This document shows positions 1 to 12,662 of a stretch of DNA of 64,000 nucleotides, in pieces (positions within the stretch are counted from its first letter, which is position 1; each line of letters begins with the position of its first letter). The notes beneath the pieces were generated by a model. The model was not told where the DNA came from and ran no database searches. It saw nothing but the letters and a program-made list of their open reading frames with translations. The DNA comes from Warburgia ugandensis (Eukaryota; Streptophyta; Magnoliopsida; Canellales; Canellaceae), in assembly GCA_035236585.1 (NCBI GenBank), contig CP141136.1:53771136-53835135 (forward strand), in the 5' to 3' direction. Position numbers and translations under genes: made by a program.

Positions 1-23
1 TTTTTCCTGATTTTTCTTGTTAG

Positions 24-867
24 AATTTGTACGCACTGGGAGCAAGGAGGATCGGCGTGACATCGCTGCCTCCGATGGGATGCTTGCCGGCTACCATTAC
101 CATATTTGGGAAGGATAACAACACCTGTGTTGAGAGAATGAATAACGACTCGGTGTTATTCAACAACAAGCTAAACATCACGTCTCAAAGTTTGGTAACG
201 AAGCTGCCAGGCCTCAAAATGGTGGTCTTTGACATCTACAATCCTTTGCTCGGTCTCATCCAGAAGCCTGCTGATAGCGGTAAAGTTGATACTTCAACTC
301 ACCATTACCTTCCATTTTTGTTTGGGTATCTTGAGCCTGGTATTGGAGGGGAAAAAAAAGGTCTGATAACATAAGACAAGTTGTCGATGGGCCCCATTTT
401 GGGTCCTTAACAAACATATGCTTGGTAGATGTCATTAAGTAAAAGGAAAGCCTGGTGCATGAAGCTCCCACGTATTTGGGTTCAGGGAAAGCGGCAGACC
501 ACAAAGGGTCTATAGGATGCAGCCTTATCTTCCATTTTGCAAAAGACTGTTTTCACGCCTCGAATCTGTAATCTTCAGGTTGCGTGACTACTAGTCAACC
601 ATTGCACCAGGGCTCCCCTTTGGATGTTATTAAGTAATCCACTTAATAGTTGATATGCTTAGTTCTTGTTCAGGTTTCTTTGAGGCTAGGAAAGCTTGCT
701 GTGGAACAGGGACAATTGAGACTTCACTTCTTTGCAACTCCAAATCACCAGGGACATGCGCCAACGCCACAGGATATGTGTTTTGGGACAGTTTCCACCC
801 CTCTGAGTCGACAAACATGGTCTTGGCCAATGACCTCTTGGTCCAGGGCCTTGATCTCATATCCTAG
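24..867 (+). CDS. GDSL esterase/lipase, last two exons (5' part outside window)
   Basis: These are the C-terminal exons of a plant GDSL/SGNH hydrolase, a usually secreted family that cleaves ester bonds in lipids, cutin precursors or acetylated wall polymers. Exon A is 24-279, after a TTAG acceptor. It encodes the family block LYALGARRIGVTSLPPMGC. The donor is GTAAAG at 280. Exon B is 674-867, after a CAG acceptor. It encodes KACCGTG, the CNSKSPGTCANA region and DSFHPSE, the block V Asp-x-x-His motif that supplies the catalytic Asp and His. The stop is 865-867. Splicing restores a glycine codon across the junction (phase 1). The Ser-containing GDSL block and the GxND block must lie upstream of base 1, so integrity of the whole gene cannot be judged. 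The intron (280-673) holds an Au SINE. The gene converges on the NADP-malate dehydrogenase gene. The exact member and substrate are unknown. Confidence 0.9.
443..622 (-). mobile_element. Au-type tRNA-derived SINE in the lipase intron
   Basis: Read on the minus strand this is a near full-length Au SINE: a tRNA-like 5' part, then the ACC(C)TTTGTGGTC...CCTGAACCC...GGGAGCTTCATGCACCAGG body and a short T-rich 3' end. A 15-base target-site duplication with one mismatch flanks it: GATGTCATTAAGTAA at 428-442 and GATGTTATTAAGTAA at 623-637. The duplication fixes both ends and shows insertion by retrotransposition. The copy is moderately diverged, so it is not recent. Confidence 0.88.
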
Positions 868-2029
868 AAAACAAATATAGACGTTAGGTGCTTTTGATAG
901 CTCCTGTAGTTTTCAAGGTTTTCAGTTGCAAAACGTTTCATTGCATAGATTGGTTAGCTGTGTCCCATGAGAAGCATTTTCCAATACGCACGGTCATATT
1001 TGTAATTGAATATATATTAATGAAATAACATGTGATTGGTTTGCTACTTGATCTCTACTTTGAAAGTACAAAATAGTCGTAGATTAAAGCAAAATTCCAT
1101 TAAGCACTGAAGCACAGGTCCAACTTCCAATGTGGCAGCCAAATAACAAGATCTATCTGCGTGGCATAGATCATGCTGAACGGACGATCTTAACAGACTG
1201 ACCAACATTTGGACATTTAGTCATTCATTTCAACCATCCAATTGCAATCTCCTGATCAATGGGTACCCATGAAACAGGTCTTTTAAGCCATTGCATAAGG
1301 TGCACCGTCCATACGCACATAATCCAAAGACAAGGTATGGCTAATTGCTAGAGCTTGAGCTCACCAACCATTGCCTTCCACGTACAAGAGATCCTGTTCC
1401 CTGAAGAACACTGACCTTAAGATAAGAAAGAGTAGTTTCCATTGCATATATAAACTTCAAGGATTATTACATGCTGTTAGAGAACTAGTCTCCCGATGAG
1501 AAGCCCTCAATATAAGGAATATTTAAGTTACCACTCATGTTAATGTTGTTGTTGTTGTTGTTATTGCTAATTGTTCAAAGTAATACTTCCTTTTCTATTG
1601 CAAGGATATTAATCATCATAATGCCAAAAAATTGGCTTAACCTTTGGTCTTTTTCCCTCGTTTCACTTTCAGTGTTAATAGTGCAACCCCCATTGTTAAT
1701 GTTGCCCAGTAGGATTGCGGGTCTATATGCTTCAGCAAAAGTTGTAACAGTGCAGTCTGCAGGAATCATTTCACCGCCGAATACAACACACTAACGGCCA
1801 TAGCTTCCAACAATCTGGTGCTGTTTAATGTGCATACTTTTGAATTCTTCTCAGAGGCAACATTAACTAGTTAGATTTATTGAAAACAATTATAGGTTAT
1901 CAATAGACCGAATTCAATTTCAACTTCTAACTCACCTTACTGATGGAATAAAAATGGCATCACTGAACAACATCAGAGCTACTTGGGGCTATTAGAACCT
2001 CAACTTGTGGACGTATGGAAAGAATCTCT
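868..2029. other. Intergenic interval between two convergent genes
   Basis: No gene seen. The first part should hold the 3' UTR of the lipase; AT-rich sequence at about 1005-1030 could serve for polyadenylation. A short (GTT)n run lies at 1546-1563. The open frames here have low-complexity translations and no family similarity. The right end runs into the 3' UTR of the minus-strand malate dehydrogenase gene. Confidence 0.6.
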
Positions 2030-2035
2030 TTTATT
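2030..2035 (-). terminator. Candidate polyadenylation signal of the NADP-malate dehydrogenase gene
   Basis: AATAAA on the minus strand, about 155 bases beyond the stop codon at 2189-2191. It is the first perfect match found in the expected window. Functional use is inferred. Confidence 0.45.
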
Positions 2036-2188
2036 TCCTTCCTCTATATTTGTCATAACAACTCTTGACTCGCTCACTACAGGTAATATTAAAAGCAACT
2101 TTAACTGATGTGTAGTTTCTCCTTAGTGGGCTTTGCTACAACGGGCACATATCTTCACGAAATAATGGAAATGGCTGTCTTATTGGTC

Positions 2189-5100
2189 TTATTGTTCTCC
2201 CGGAAGCATGGTGTCCTCTGGGAGATCACAATATCCAGCTCCCTGAAAACCAAAAGAGAAACATCATTTTAGTCACTTGGTTTAACCACGTTCATAGTCG
2301 TTCTGCATATACATGGATTTGAAAATCATGCACAATACAAAAGATGTGTTACATACCTCCCCAATTAGATGGGCGACACATCTTTTCTCAGCAAGCAACT
2401 CTTCTTCACTCTGCACCAGGACCAATGAATTAGTGCACATTATAGATGAGTGTTATCGGTCAAGCCAATATGGTTAATCTAGAAGTAAACCTTTTTGATA
2501 CGCTCACGGAGGAAGTCGTCGATGATTACATCCCTGGCTAGCTCATAATCACCATCTCCCTGAATATAGTGATTATTTCACTCAGCAGCACTATCCAATC
2601 CATATTTGACAGAAAACATCACAAAATAAACTAGCAGAAACTAACCTTTGATCTGCATGGCATACTAAAAACAATATCCTCTGCTATACCATAAGGATTT
2701 CCATTGGTATAAACCTGGAAATGCAAATCAAACAGATAAAATTTTCAACCAACAAATATAATGTTAATGTGTATTCCATATGAAGCCTATTCACATGAAA
2801 TACTTGCAAGAAAGGAGGAGACAATGATCTGGTTGATTTTTTCTTTAGCATTTATGTCATCAGGCTTTTCCCAGTTTTCTCAGCAATGCCAGCTCCAATC
2901 TCTAAGCAGATTTCTCATGTTGGAGGTAACTTTACTTGCTTCCCAATGCAAGCAGATGGCAATAACAGATTAGTAAGTTCGATAGCAACAGGAGTGAGCA
3001 CTATGTGTTGGTAGATCTTTAGTCACAGTGTGTGTTTACATAACAGTGATGACTAGCATGTAAAGTTCTCTTTATTTCTATTTTGTTCCTTTTATTTTTT
3101 AGCTTCCTCACCCCCAAAAACCACTGGGGTTCTCTGTCTGGAATTTTCCCTCCTCTTTACACAAACCACCAGACTCTCTTTAAAGTCCAATCTCTTCAAG
3201 TTGGTTTCCTCCCATTATTTTCACTGTACTTCAGTATTCCCTTCCTTTTGCTTCTACTTTGTACCATTTCCTGTCCATCCAGCATTTTTTCCCTTATGAT
3301 TCAATGGGTATTCCCAGTTTCCTTCTTCTCCCATTATCCTTTTCTTTTAGTTTGTTACTATCTATTAATGAAATAAGAAGAGTAGAAATGAAGAGACAGA
3401 TAGAGAAGAAAGATGTAAAGGAAAGAAGTCCTTGAGAGAGCAGAGCTGGAAAAGAAAAATGGGGAACAAGTGAAAGATGGTGCGTAAGATAAAAGTATGA
3501 AAAGATACCAAACTTCCCTTTTTATTTTATATAGCTCAAACAAACAAACAACATACACAGAAACATACACACCTATATTGAAAGGAGAAAATTCCACATA
3601 GGATGTTTATTACAAATGTACTTGCAACGGAATTGTATGATAAAGATAATAACAGTAAAGGGTCTCATATGCCTCAACCAAGAACAACACGTTCACCATG
3701 TCATGGAAATAATATGAGGGAACCGCTTAAAAAAAAAGGCTTTGCAAATGTATATAGTTCAGCCATTGACATCACATACAGAGTAGATAACTGCTTTACC
3801 TGAAACTTTTCGCTTGATTCATGTTCGGAGATACACTTTGATATGATAGACCCTTGTGAAGTGAATTTTATCCCATATACATTCTTGCTCATTAATTAGA
3901 ACAAATGTTCATTCTCTCTTCACTTGTCACAACTTAAAACCTGATGGATATCAGCCATATTTCCTTCTTTCTTTGGAAATGAGACAAAGGAACACCTCAA
4001 TGAATGCTTCACGTCAAAGAATATATAATGTTGACCTATTCGACAATTTCAAGATGAAAAACAAGAACGGACCAGACTTGTGCTCTTTAGTAAGAGTTCA
4101 CATGTTACAAAAGCAATCAATATCAAGTTCCTGTCTATAGACGTTAGTTAGAGTTCTGTGGTCTTTCACCTTGACCAGAATGGATGACTTCTGCAGTTAA
4201 TCAAATCTATCAATTCCTATGGGGAAAAGCTAGATGATAAGGATGTTATCTTAGGATAATTCCATTTAGCCCAAGCTGCAGATACTTTAAAAAGACAATA
4301 GAAGGAGATCGACATCAATTTCAATGTTTTTTCCTTGAAATGGTTGATATTATTGAGATCAGGTAATTGTAGGTATACTGACTGGAAAGGTTATTAGGAA
4401 TTTGTACAACATACTTTTGTAGACATATTAGCATGAATGTGTCAGACTGTTCTCATAATAGGGTATTTCAAGTAACTTTTCACACATTACCTTCTAGCTG
4501 AATAAGAAAATGTACTACACATCATGAATACTATGACCAATTCACTACACTTCATGAAAATACGATGACTGATTCACTACACTTCATGAAAACTATGTTG
4601 AAGAAATCAAAGAACGTAGTATACAAGTTCTCATTCCATTTTTTTAGGGCTTCCAAAGATCATCAGAACTCTTAAGATAGATTATCTGAAATTTGCACTT
4701 CGCATTCTAGATAAATATTCATGCTTCAATTTGTTACCAATAACTTCAAAGTTTATTGTTGATACTTTCGAGTTATATCAATGACACCAACCAACAATTG
4801 GATGGAAACATATATGGTTGATGTAATACATCTTATCTTTGTAACTTGGAATTTGTAATGCTGAGAACTTGTGAGTTGGATAATCCACACTTTAACCTAT
4901 ATGTCTTTGACAACTAAAAGCATATTATAACATGCTACATAAAGATATGTTTTAGCTCTTTTGATAATTTCCAGTTTTTCCAGAATTTTCATTTCGTCAT
5001 GCTTGAAACAGAAAATCCTAATGAGGCATACCAGTTTCAGCTCCAGACAACCACATAAACCAAATTCTCAATCACTTAAATAACTTAAAGTACAAGCAGT

Positions 5101-8100
5101 GAGGTCCAAATGTAGATTATTTACTAGAAGAAAATACTATTGATCAGGAAAATAATCATCTTTATATGAGAAGAGCTATTGATTTAATTGATGTCCAAAA
5201 TTGAAAACCAATATAACCACTTATTAATTAACTTACCCCCGAAGAAAACCAGTCGCCTTTGGGAGTTGGAGTTATAAGGGATTTTATGGCATCAGCAATT
5301 GACACAGCAGTAGATGCAGCTGATGATCTACCCCATTTTTGGATTAAGGCACCTCCACGCTGCAATCCAAGCTTCAATATTAGTCATTTACAGTTGAATA
5401 TGACAAATTTAATAAAATGACAAGAGGCCGAGAACAGCCATAAATGAATGTAGAGAACTGGAATCATTCTGCAGTATGAGCGCATCAAGTTATCAGGTTG
5501 TAGATAACTTAGTCACCAGAGGTAGTCAAAGGCTCTAAGCACAAAGACATGAAGATTCATCATAGCAAAATTGTCCATTTAAGTTCTTGATAGACATTAG
5601 ATTACAAACAAACAGTTAACAAGGGTAGCATCAGCCATAAAAACACTTAAGTCTATAGTGAAAGGTTTCTTCTCCCAGCAGAGATTAGACCTTTTGATTA
5701 ACTAAATTCTGCTTAATTCTCAACAATGTAAATGTACCTTCTGAACCCTTTCAGTGAAATCATTCTCTAACCACTCGGTGTCCCTGATAACATCCTTGAC
5801 AGGCATGCCATGTATTTTAGCATTTAAAAAATCTGGAACCTGTTAAAATTTTGATTTAACTATCAGTTCTCTATTCAGGGTGCCAGACCAAGTATCATTT
5901 TTCAATTCACATAAGGAAGAAAATTACAAGAAATATATGGTCTCACGGAACATAGATAATGTTTGATAATGACCTGAGTGGTTGAATGGTTTCCCCAAAT
6001 GGTCATATTTGACACTTTGTCATAAAATACACCTGCTTTGAGGGCCAGCTGTAGAAACCATATTCAAGAAAAGTTTTAATAGTATGCAATTGTATATGGA
6101 TAAAGAAAACAAAAGGATATAGCCTAAGAAAATAAGCCTAATCAACCACAAGTATCTTAAACTATGGATACCTGGCATTTGGCCCTATTCTCGTCCAACC
6201 TAGTTAAAGCATGGAAATTCTTTGCAGGTATATCTGGTGCATTTTTCAAACAAATTAGAGCACTGCACATGAAAGAACCGGCATTAGAAATGGGAAGAGG
6301 AAAAGGTGAAAGAGCTTTCATTCAACCACATATATCAAGTTAGTAGGAAAGAGCAATTGGAGGGAAAAAAGGGGGTTGCTAGGAAGGATTTCCCACTTTG
6401 TATTGCATGGGTTGCCCACAACTATCACTTTGACATTACGAGATGCAGCGGCATTCAGTGCCTTTCCCTAAACAATAGATTAATGAAAACATCAACCCAA
6501 ATAACTTGAGATATAATTTCTTGTTGCAAATGGAAATTATTAAGGCCACAATACTATTAGTAGCACCTGTTCAGCAAAAATCTGTCCATTTATATCCAGC
6601 AGGTCAGCACGTTCCATTCCAGGGCCACGGGGCTTTGCTCCAATCAAAAGGGCCCATTCTGCATCCTGAAAGACTTCGTAAGGATTGACTCCTATGTTTA
6701 CTTGCCTCAATAAGGGATACAAGGAATCCTCCAATTCCATAGCAACACCTGCGCATGTAACATGTCATGTGAAAGGAATTGAGAAACATCACCTGCACTT
6801 CCACCAAACTGCCAGTTTGAAGTTTTAGCTAGAAAAGGTAAGACGAAAAATGAACGATTGCTTTTTAGATTTCTACAAGTATGAAAGATTGGGATCCTAC
6901 ATTTATAGGCTAAGCAAGATCATACATAGTTTAGTGAGATTGCAACTGTTTTCTTATTTATTTTATTTTAATTTCTATAAAATAAAAAACAACAATTGCA
7001 ATCTCCATGTTAACCCTCAGTTGAGGAAGGCTGTTACAACTAAAATTTATGATTATTCAAGGAGTACCATTTTAAAAAATGAAGCATGGATGTCCTTTCC
7101 CAAATTAATCTATACCCATCCTGATGTTGCAAAGTTTGATGAGATAGTCCATCTCATATCGAAAACTGAAAGAAATCTAAACTCCTCAATGGTGCATATC
7201 AACTCAAATCTGAAAGCATACTCGGAACTGTAATTGCCTTGCAATGACAATTATCAGTAATATCATGCCAGATGCATTTTCATATGGCTCTACTGATTAT
7301 ATCCCTTTCTCTTGAAAGATATTCTCTCATAAGACCAAGTTTTATTAGCACTGAAGCATAAAAGTATGTACTACATGCCACTGTAGATAACAGAATGTGG
7401 CTGTAAAGAGTATGCAATTTCTACAAGAGGATGAACCTTAACGTGAACTTAAATGTGACTTTTAAGGTTCATGAAATCGTATTTTCTGCTTCTTAAAATT
7501 AGAATTTGTCATGTTCAAAGAAGCTAGACAAGACACTTCTTTGATGAAGCCATATTTGCGCCTTCACACTATTTTGATGAAAAGAGAGTTGATGATGCAT
7601 TAAAAATCCAGCTCCAGATGATGGAGCCCCAAACTTTTATCACCGGAAATTGACTGAAATACAGGAAAGGAATAGGTGACATGGCAAGAAGATTGAAGTA
7701 TTAAACTCTTTCAGGGGAATAGACCACCAACCTCTAAAGAGATTGTATTTCTCCCTTCCCCAGAATAACGATGATGAATTATGTTGTATAACAAAAAGGG
7801 AAATCTATTTTCTCTTCCTCTATTCTCTTTTTGTACTAGATCTCTCCCATTAAATACAGTATTTTCTCTCTTCCATTCAACTATATAGGGGATCAAGGAT
7901 CACTAACTTTGTTTGTTTCTAATCAAGATCATAAACTGCCAATTCACTAGGTTTGGTCTTTGAATTTGAACTTAGTTTCACTGACAAAACCATTAATTAT
8001 AATTTGACATCTTAATCTAGTTTGTGCAACAGAATAAAAGAGGAAAAGAAAATGCAATCCATCAGGTACTGAAACAATTCTTTCATTTACACATCCAAAA

Positions 8101-11100
8101 CCAAATTGGTTATACATTTTATCCAATAAATAAATAAATAAAGTGAGAAAAATTATTAGTCATGCCAAACTTACAATGAATGTGGTTAAAAAATCTTACC
8201 TTCAAGTGCTTGAAATGACTTTTCAGATCCCAGAAGTTTCAAGGCAATTGGTTGATCTGGCCCAAAAACTTCACCAGATGCAAGCTGAATGAAATAAGAT
8301 CAATTTTTATGAGATATAATAGCAAGTGGATGCAGATACTAAAAGTTCAAAGTATGTAGAAGTAAGGTAGATTTTTCAGAAAAAATGACGCAAAAGAATT
8401 TCCTGTTTCCCTGGTGAAAGTAATTCCTATTGTAAATGAATAAAACTTCACAACCCGAAATAAGACAACAAATCACCAGACACTCGACAAACTCCAAAAA
8501 TACTAGAAAAACTTTAGAAATTGTCTCAAAAATAACAGCTTCATGTCCTGGAAGGGAGCAATACTTTTAGAAGACCTAATAAGACAAGACTGGTGGCAGC
8601 ATGTATGCCATGCATCCTGCATATAATTGCCAACAACATATGTACTATTTCTCTCCCTTAAGTTTTCCTCAAAGGAATCAATGGGATCCTCAGTTGATTT
8701 CATGAAAAACCTCAAGTTCCAAATTATTTTTATTAACTTAACATCAATTTCTTGGAAGTAATTTTTGTTGTTTGGTTCATATGACTAATTTTCCTGGATT
8801 TTCTAGTTTTTGGTTTACATATATGGAGATTAGTAATCTATAGTGGTAGTTGCTTAACTCGTGCTAGTGCCTTTATGTGGCACTGCATTCCTGCATGTCA
8901 CTCTTGGGCATTACATCACTGCAACATACATTGTACATTTTCCTATGTAGAAAAATGAAAAAGAGAAAGGGAGAAAAGACTGAGGGCAATTCTTGAATAT
9001 TGAAATATCATGTAACACTCCACATCCTTATGAGAACATAATCTCAAGAAAGCTTCCTGAGAATAAATGCTAATAGAAAGCTATAGTCTTAGTATATACA
9101 AATGAGATTTGTAAGTTCACTAATTAAACTCAAGTCACAAGCTTTAGTTAATCATGAAAAATTTGAGATGAACTCAAATTTCTAACAGCCCACCTTACGT
9201 TTACCATTTTTTTAGTTTATCGTGACTGGAAAATTCCTAATCATCAGAACTTCAATTCATAAAAGATCAAAGACTTGCCACAGCATGCCAACCCCACAGG
9301 CATTATGGATGATCAACAATGTCTAACAGAACACACGCTAGTAGTAGCTCCTCCAATAGCACAACTATATCTTCATCAAAATTTTGATGATTCTTGTAGC
9401 CTTTGGCAACTCTCTGTTGGCTCATACATTTGGGCATTATGTATATCCAACATGAAGCTTTTGCCTTATCTTAAAATCTCACCTAATGGCAGTACATTCA
9501 TATGAGTTGAATGAGGAGGAACCTCCAAGTTTGTAAGGACAAGCAGCTTTTCAACCAATCAGCTCTCTGATAAATGATAATGAAGAGCATTGGCAACACA
9601 AGTGGGCTTAGTAGTCTGTAAAGCAACAGATACAAGAAACTTGAAGAGCTTCATGAAAGGCTAAAATGCTCCCAGCTGATGTTAAAGCAATGACATAGAC
9701 AAAATGAGAAAGCCAATAAACTCTGTATAAATAATTACAGCATGAGTATAATACCTCAAGGTCATTACCCTTTAATAGTAAGTTTCACACACAATGATTA
9801 CCAACAGAAACCAAGTCTAAAAACAGCAGACACACTCACCATGAGAAGCTAGTTCGTAAGGTAAGTACAATGGCTATAACAAGGAAAACTAAAATAATGA
9901 CAGATATATCTGTGATAGTTATGTGGTTGAATATTAAACCTAACTTCGCCTATTTTCCTGCCTATGCATCATATGTCAGAGCTCTGTTGCTGGGATACTA
10001 GTTGTAGCCCGATTTTTCCTGAGCATTTGTATCATCAGTTTCCTCCTCTCAGTACCCAGACTATATTACAGGAGATAATGGTACATCTTGAAAACATGAC
10101 AAAGATGTCCATTTTGTGGGCTTCCATAAGTTCTTTGTGTATCTTGATCTGGTTCCAATTAGACTGAAATCTTCTACTCACCATCTGTTTTTTCAGATTG
10201 GATTCTCATCACCTATCGTAATCATGGATAGCTACATTTTCTTTTGATGAGAGCATCATTAACCCACCATGAGCAGCATGTTCCTGGATGAAGACGCAGT
10301 ATGTTCAACTTGATTAAATTCTTTTAAAAAGTTTGTTATGTAGATGACATTGTGAATACATATAAAAACTCTGATCCACAAACGAAGTCATAGAGAGGAG
10401 GAAAACAGTACCAATATCAGAGCAGCGTATGCATTGACACATGTCTATGTTGCACCACAAAACACAAATGCTTATAGTTGGACATGAACAATACAATAGG
10501 AATAACTAACACCACTAGAAATCTATTTCGGCAATCTCGTCACAGAACAAAATTGTTGTTAGTCAAGAGAAAATATTAGTATGATTGATCCTATCATTTC
10601 CTTTTAGTAATGAAATCAAATGGACTGCAACATGAGTATATTTAACCAATACTTTAAATGGATGCACATCCACTAACAATAATTTAAGAAATTCCTATCA
10701 GTTTTAGAAACCTGGAAGGGGGCTTTTGTTATGTTCATTTTGAACATAAAATACTTACTTTGAAAAGTAGATGATTAGATATCATCCCAGCAGCACCTGA
10801 AACTGCAACTGTAATCATTTTCTTCCACGATTTTGTCTTCTCCTCCTATAAAAGTCAAAAAGCAATAAATTGCCAGTGGAAGGTGATATAAAATAAAAAG
10901 GATCAAGCACAAAGTATCAGATATGTTTGCAAAATTAAACCTGAGGGGCAACTTTATTCCATTATCTAATATGCTTCTGAGTAGTGATGTCTATGCACTT
11001 ATTAACTTCATTTTTTTTGGTATATACTAATCTATATTTTGAACATGTTTACAACAAGTTCATACTGATGGCAAAGAAGTTTGCGTGGTAGTGAAGACAA

Positions 11101-12505
11101 AGCCTGGACCATCTCATGCTATACTGACATGACTGTATTAATAGTTGAACCAACTACAAATGTTTATGCAAGAAGATGAACAAAGGTACTTCAGCTAATT
11201 TCCTGCATATGCCCAACCAAGATGAACAGAGGTACCTTGACTATAGTTTGGTGTTAGCAAGCAGGTGATCCAGGCATGTGAATTTAGCACAACTCAAGTT
11301 GCATGATTAGTAAATAGGCCCTTGTGGTCTGCCCCTTCCCCTGATCCCGCATAGGCGGGAGCTTCATGCACCAGGGCTGCCCTTTTTAGTCTGGGAACGT
11401 GACTCTGAGCACTTACTCCATTCCAATCATCAGAAAACAACTTGAATGACATAATTGAGCTAGGATTTGGTCCAGCTCAAACTATGTTACATCATTAGTG
11501 AAAGGCATAGGAACACTAGCAGAGTTTTATGATATCTGCTAATGAGAGATATGGTTCATGTGAGAGCATTCAGTAGACAGAGCTACAACATGTGATAGAA
11601 ATGTACAATGTCGGCATTTGTATAAATCAAAGGTGTCAAGTCCTCTCAGACCAAATTACTTCTGGTTGACAGCAGATTGAATATACTGATCCACTGGATA
11701 GCTCTCGCTCCTCCAAATATTTGTTGATTAGACTCGTGATATTCTGGTTTCCATCTCTAGTAAGTAATGGATGCAATTCCAAAAGCTCATGCAGTGTTTA
11801 AGAGGTCATTTTCATCTTTCAAAAAAATACAATTGAATCAGTTACGGTATCATGTGGAAAGAACAAGAAATTTCCCTTGGTTTGAGCTGTTTAAGTACCC
11901 ATCAGACAGTCCGGTCCACAATGCCAGAATTATGCAAGGTGGCCATACTGCTGGACAACTAAGCAATGAGGTAGGCTTACTACGATGAGACACGGCAAAA
12001 ACACACTTCTGAGTGAGACTACTAGCAAAAAGACATGGGAAAGAACAATTCAACCCAGAAAGGGCAACCAAAAAGGGATCCAAATCAAATAAGCAGTGAA
12101 AGCAACAATGAAATTCCGTAAATCATGCAAAGAGCCGTACCTCCCTGAGATCATACATAACGCAAAAGACGCCAAAGCATTCTTCCTTGGGTTTGGTCTC
12201 AATCGTCTGGGTCGCAACCGGAGCTTGTACTTGGCTGTAACCAAACACAAAGAACACATAATTAAGCAGAAGAAAAATACATAAAGGAAGAACAAAATCA
12301 GGAAGAAGAAGACAGATGTTCGCAGTGGTAAACGAACATACTTGGGTGCAACTGAGCAGGAGATTCTGGCACTCCTGAATTGGCCTGGAGACTGCGAATA
12401 AACATGAAAATGTTGATAACAGTGAGTAAGCTTTGGCTTGAGAGAAATTTGGGAAGGAAGGAAGCATGTTTTGGCGTTGGTCGGAGCGATTTCCATCAAC
12501 GCCAT
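2189..12505 (-). CDS. NADP-MDH: Chloroplast NADP-dependent malate dehydrogenase, 14 exons, 439 aa
   Basis: Reduces oxaloacetate to malate with NADPH in the stroma (malate valve); it is light-activated by thioredoxin. Exons, 5' to 3': 12505-12342, 12234-12141, 10845-10759, 8284-8200, 6748-6567, 6467-6397, 6262-6172, 6048-5974, 5839-5738, 5359-5237, 2714-2646, 2559-2491, 2410-2357, 2242-2189. All introns are GT-AG, all phases agree, and there is no internal stop. Residues 1-54 are a Ser/basic-rich transit region. The dinucleotide loop is G103-A-A-G106-M-I. The NADP-selecting stretch reads G134-S-E-K-S138. [12 protein letters not shown] lies in exon 5, LTRLDENR holds the catalytic Asp251, and WGNHSTTQ holds His279. 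Both regulatory cysteine pairs are present: Cys74/Cys79 (ECFGVFC) and Cys415/Cys427. The tail ends PGEQ. The start is the ATG at 12505 (MALMEIAP), because it alone gives the expected transit-peptide length; the frame continuing upstream of it is 5' UTR. Length fits the family (about 430-443). I see nothing that breaks it. Confidence 0.97.
2715..5236 (-). other. Largest intron of the NADP-malate dehydrogenase gene
   Basis: A 2.5-kb intron between the exons encoding WFSSG and VYTNGNPYG. It contains a pyrimidine-rich stretch (about 3070-3355) followed by a purine-rich one (about 3367-3480), and a short imperfect tandem repeat around 4505-4590 built on CACTACACTTCATGAAAA. No gene or recognisable transposon is seen. 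The other long introns (6749-8199, 8285-10758, 10846-12140) are also AT-rich and, apart from one SINE fragment, featureless to me. Confidence 0.6.
11313..11387 (+). mobile_element. Au SINE 3' fragment in intron 2 of NADP-MDH
   Basis: Carries only the 3' half of the Au consensus: the CCCTTGTGGTCTG block, CCCCTTCCCCTGATCCCGC, GGCGGGAGCTTCATGCACC and GGGCTGCCCTTTTT. The tRNA-like head is missing, as expected of a 5'-truncated retroinsertion. It lies antisense to the host gene. No clear target-site duplication was found. Confidence 0.8.
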
Positions 12506-12662
12506 GGATTGGGTAGAGAGAGAGACGGTGGCAGAGAATATTGCAGAGAGAGAGAGAGAGAGAATGAGAGAATGGAGAGTAAGGTGGGCATGTATAGGTG
12601 GATAGATTACTTTCAACGATGTGGCGGTTTGGTCGGTCTAAGGCCGACGTAGCGACACGTGG
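12506..12662 (-). promoter_or_regulatory. Promoter and 5' UTR of NADP-MDH with G-box
   Basis: Upstream of the ATG at 12505 the minus strand has a CT-rich leader (the plus strand shows a GAGAGA run at 12545-12562), like the Y-patch of plant core promoters. A TATA-like CTATACAT lies at about 12590-12598. A perfect palindromic G-box, CACGTG, lies at 12656-12661, some 60 bases further upstream. G-boxes are bound by bZIP and bHLH/PIF factors and are common in light-regulated genes, which suits a photosynthesis-linked enzyme. The transcription start is not visible, so the TATA assignment is tentative. Confidence 0.55.

Noticed and set aside
1537-1794. Leu-rich 85-codon frame
   Set aside because: It starts in a (GTT)n run and has no supporting similarity, and an overlapping frame exists on the other strand.
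3060-3480. Possible long hairpin from a pyrimidine tract followed by a purine tract
   Set aside because: The two halves are only compositionally complementary; I could not find a sustained base-by-base match or flanking duplication.
6850-7233. 127-codon plus-strand frame in an NADP-MDH intron
   Set aside because: No recognisable domain, AT-rich codon content, and located within an intron of an intact gene on the other strand; probably chance.
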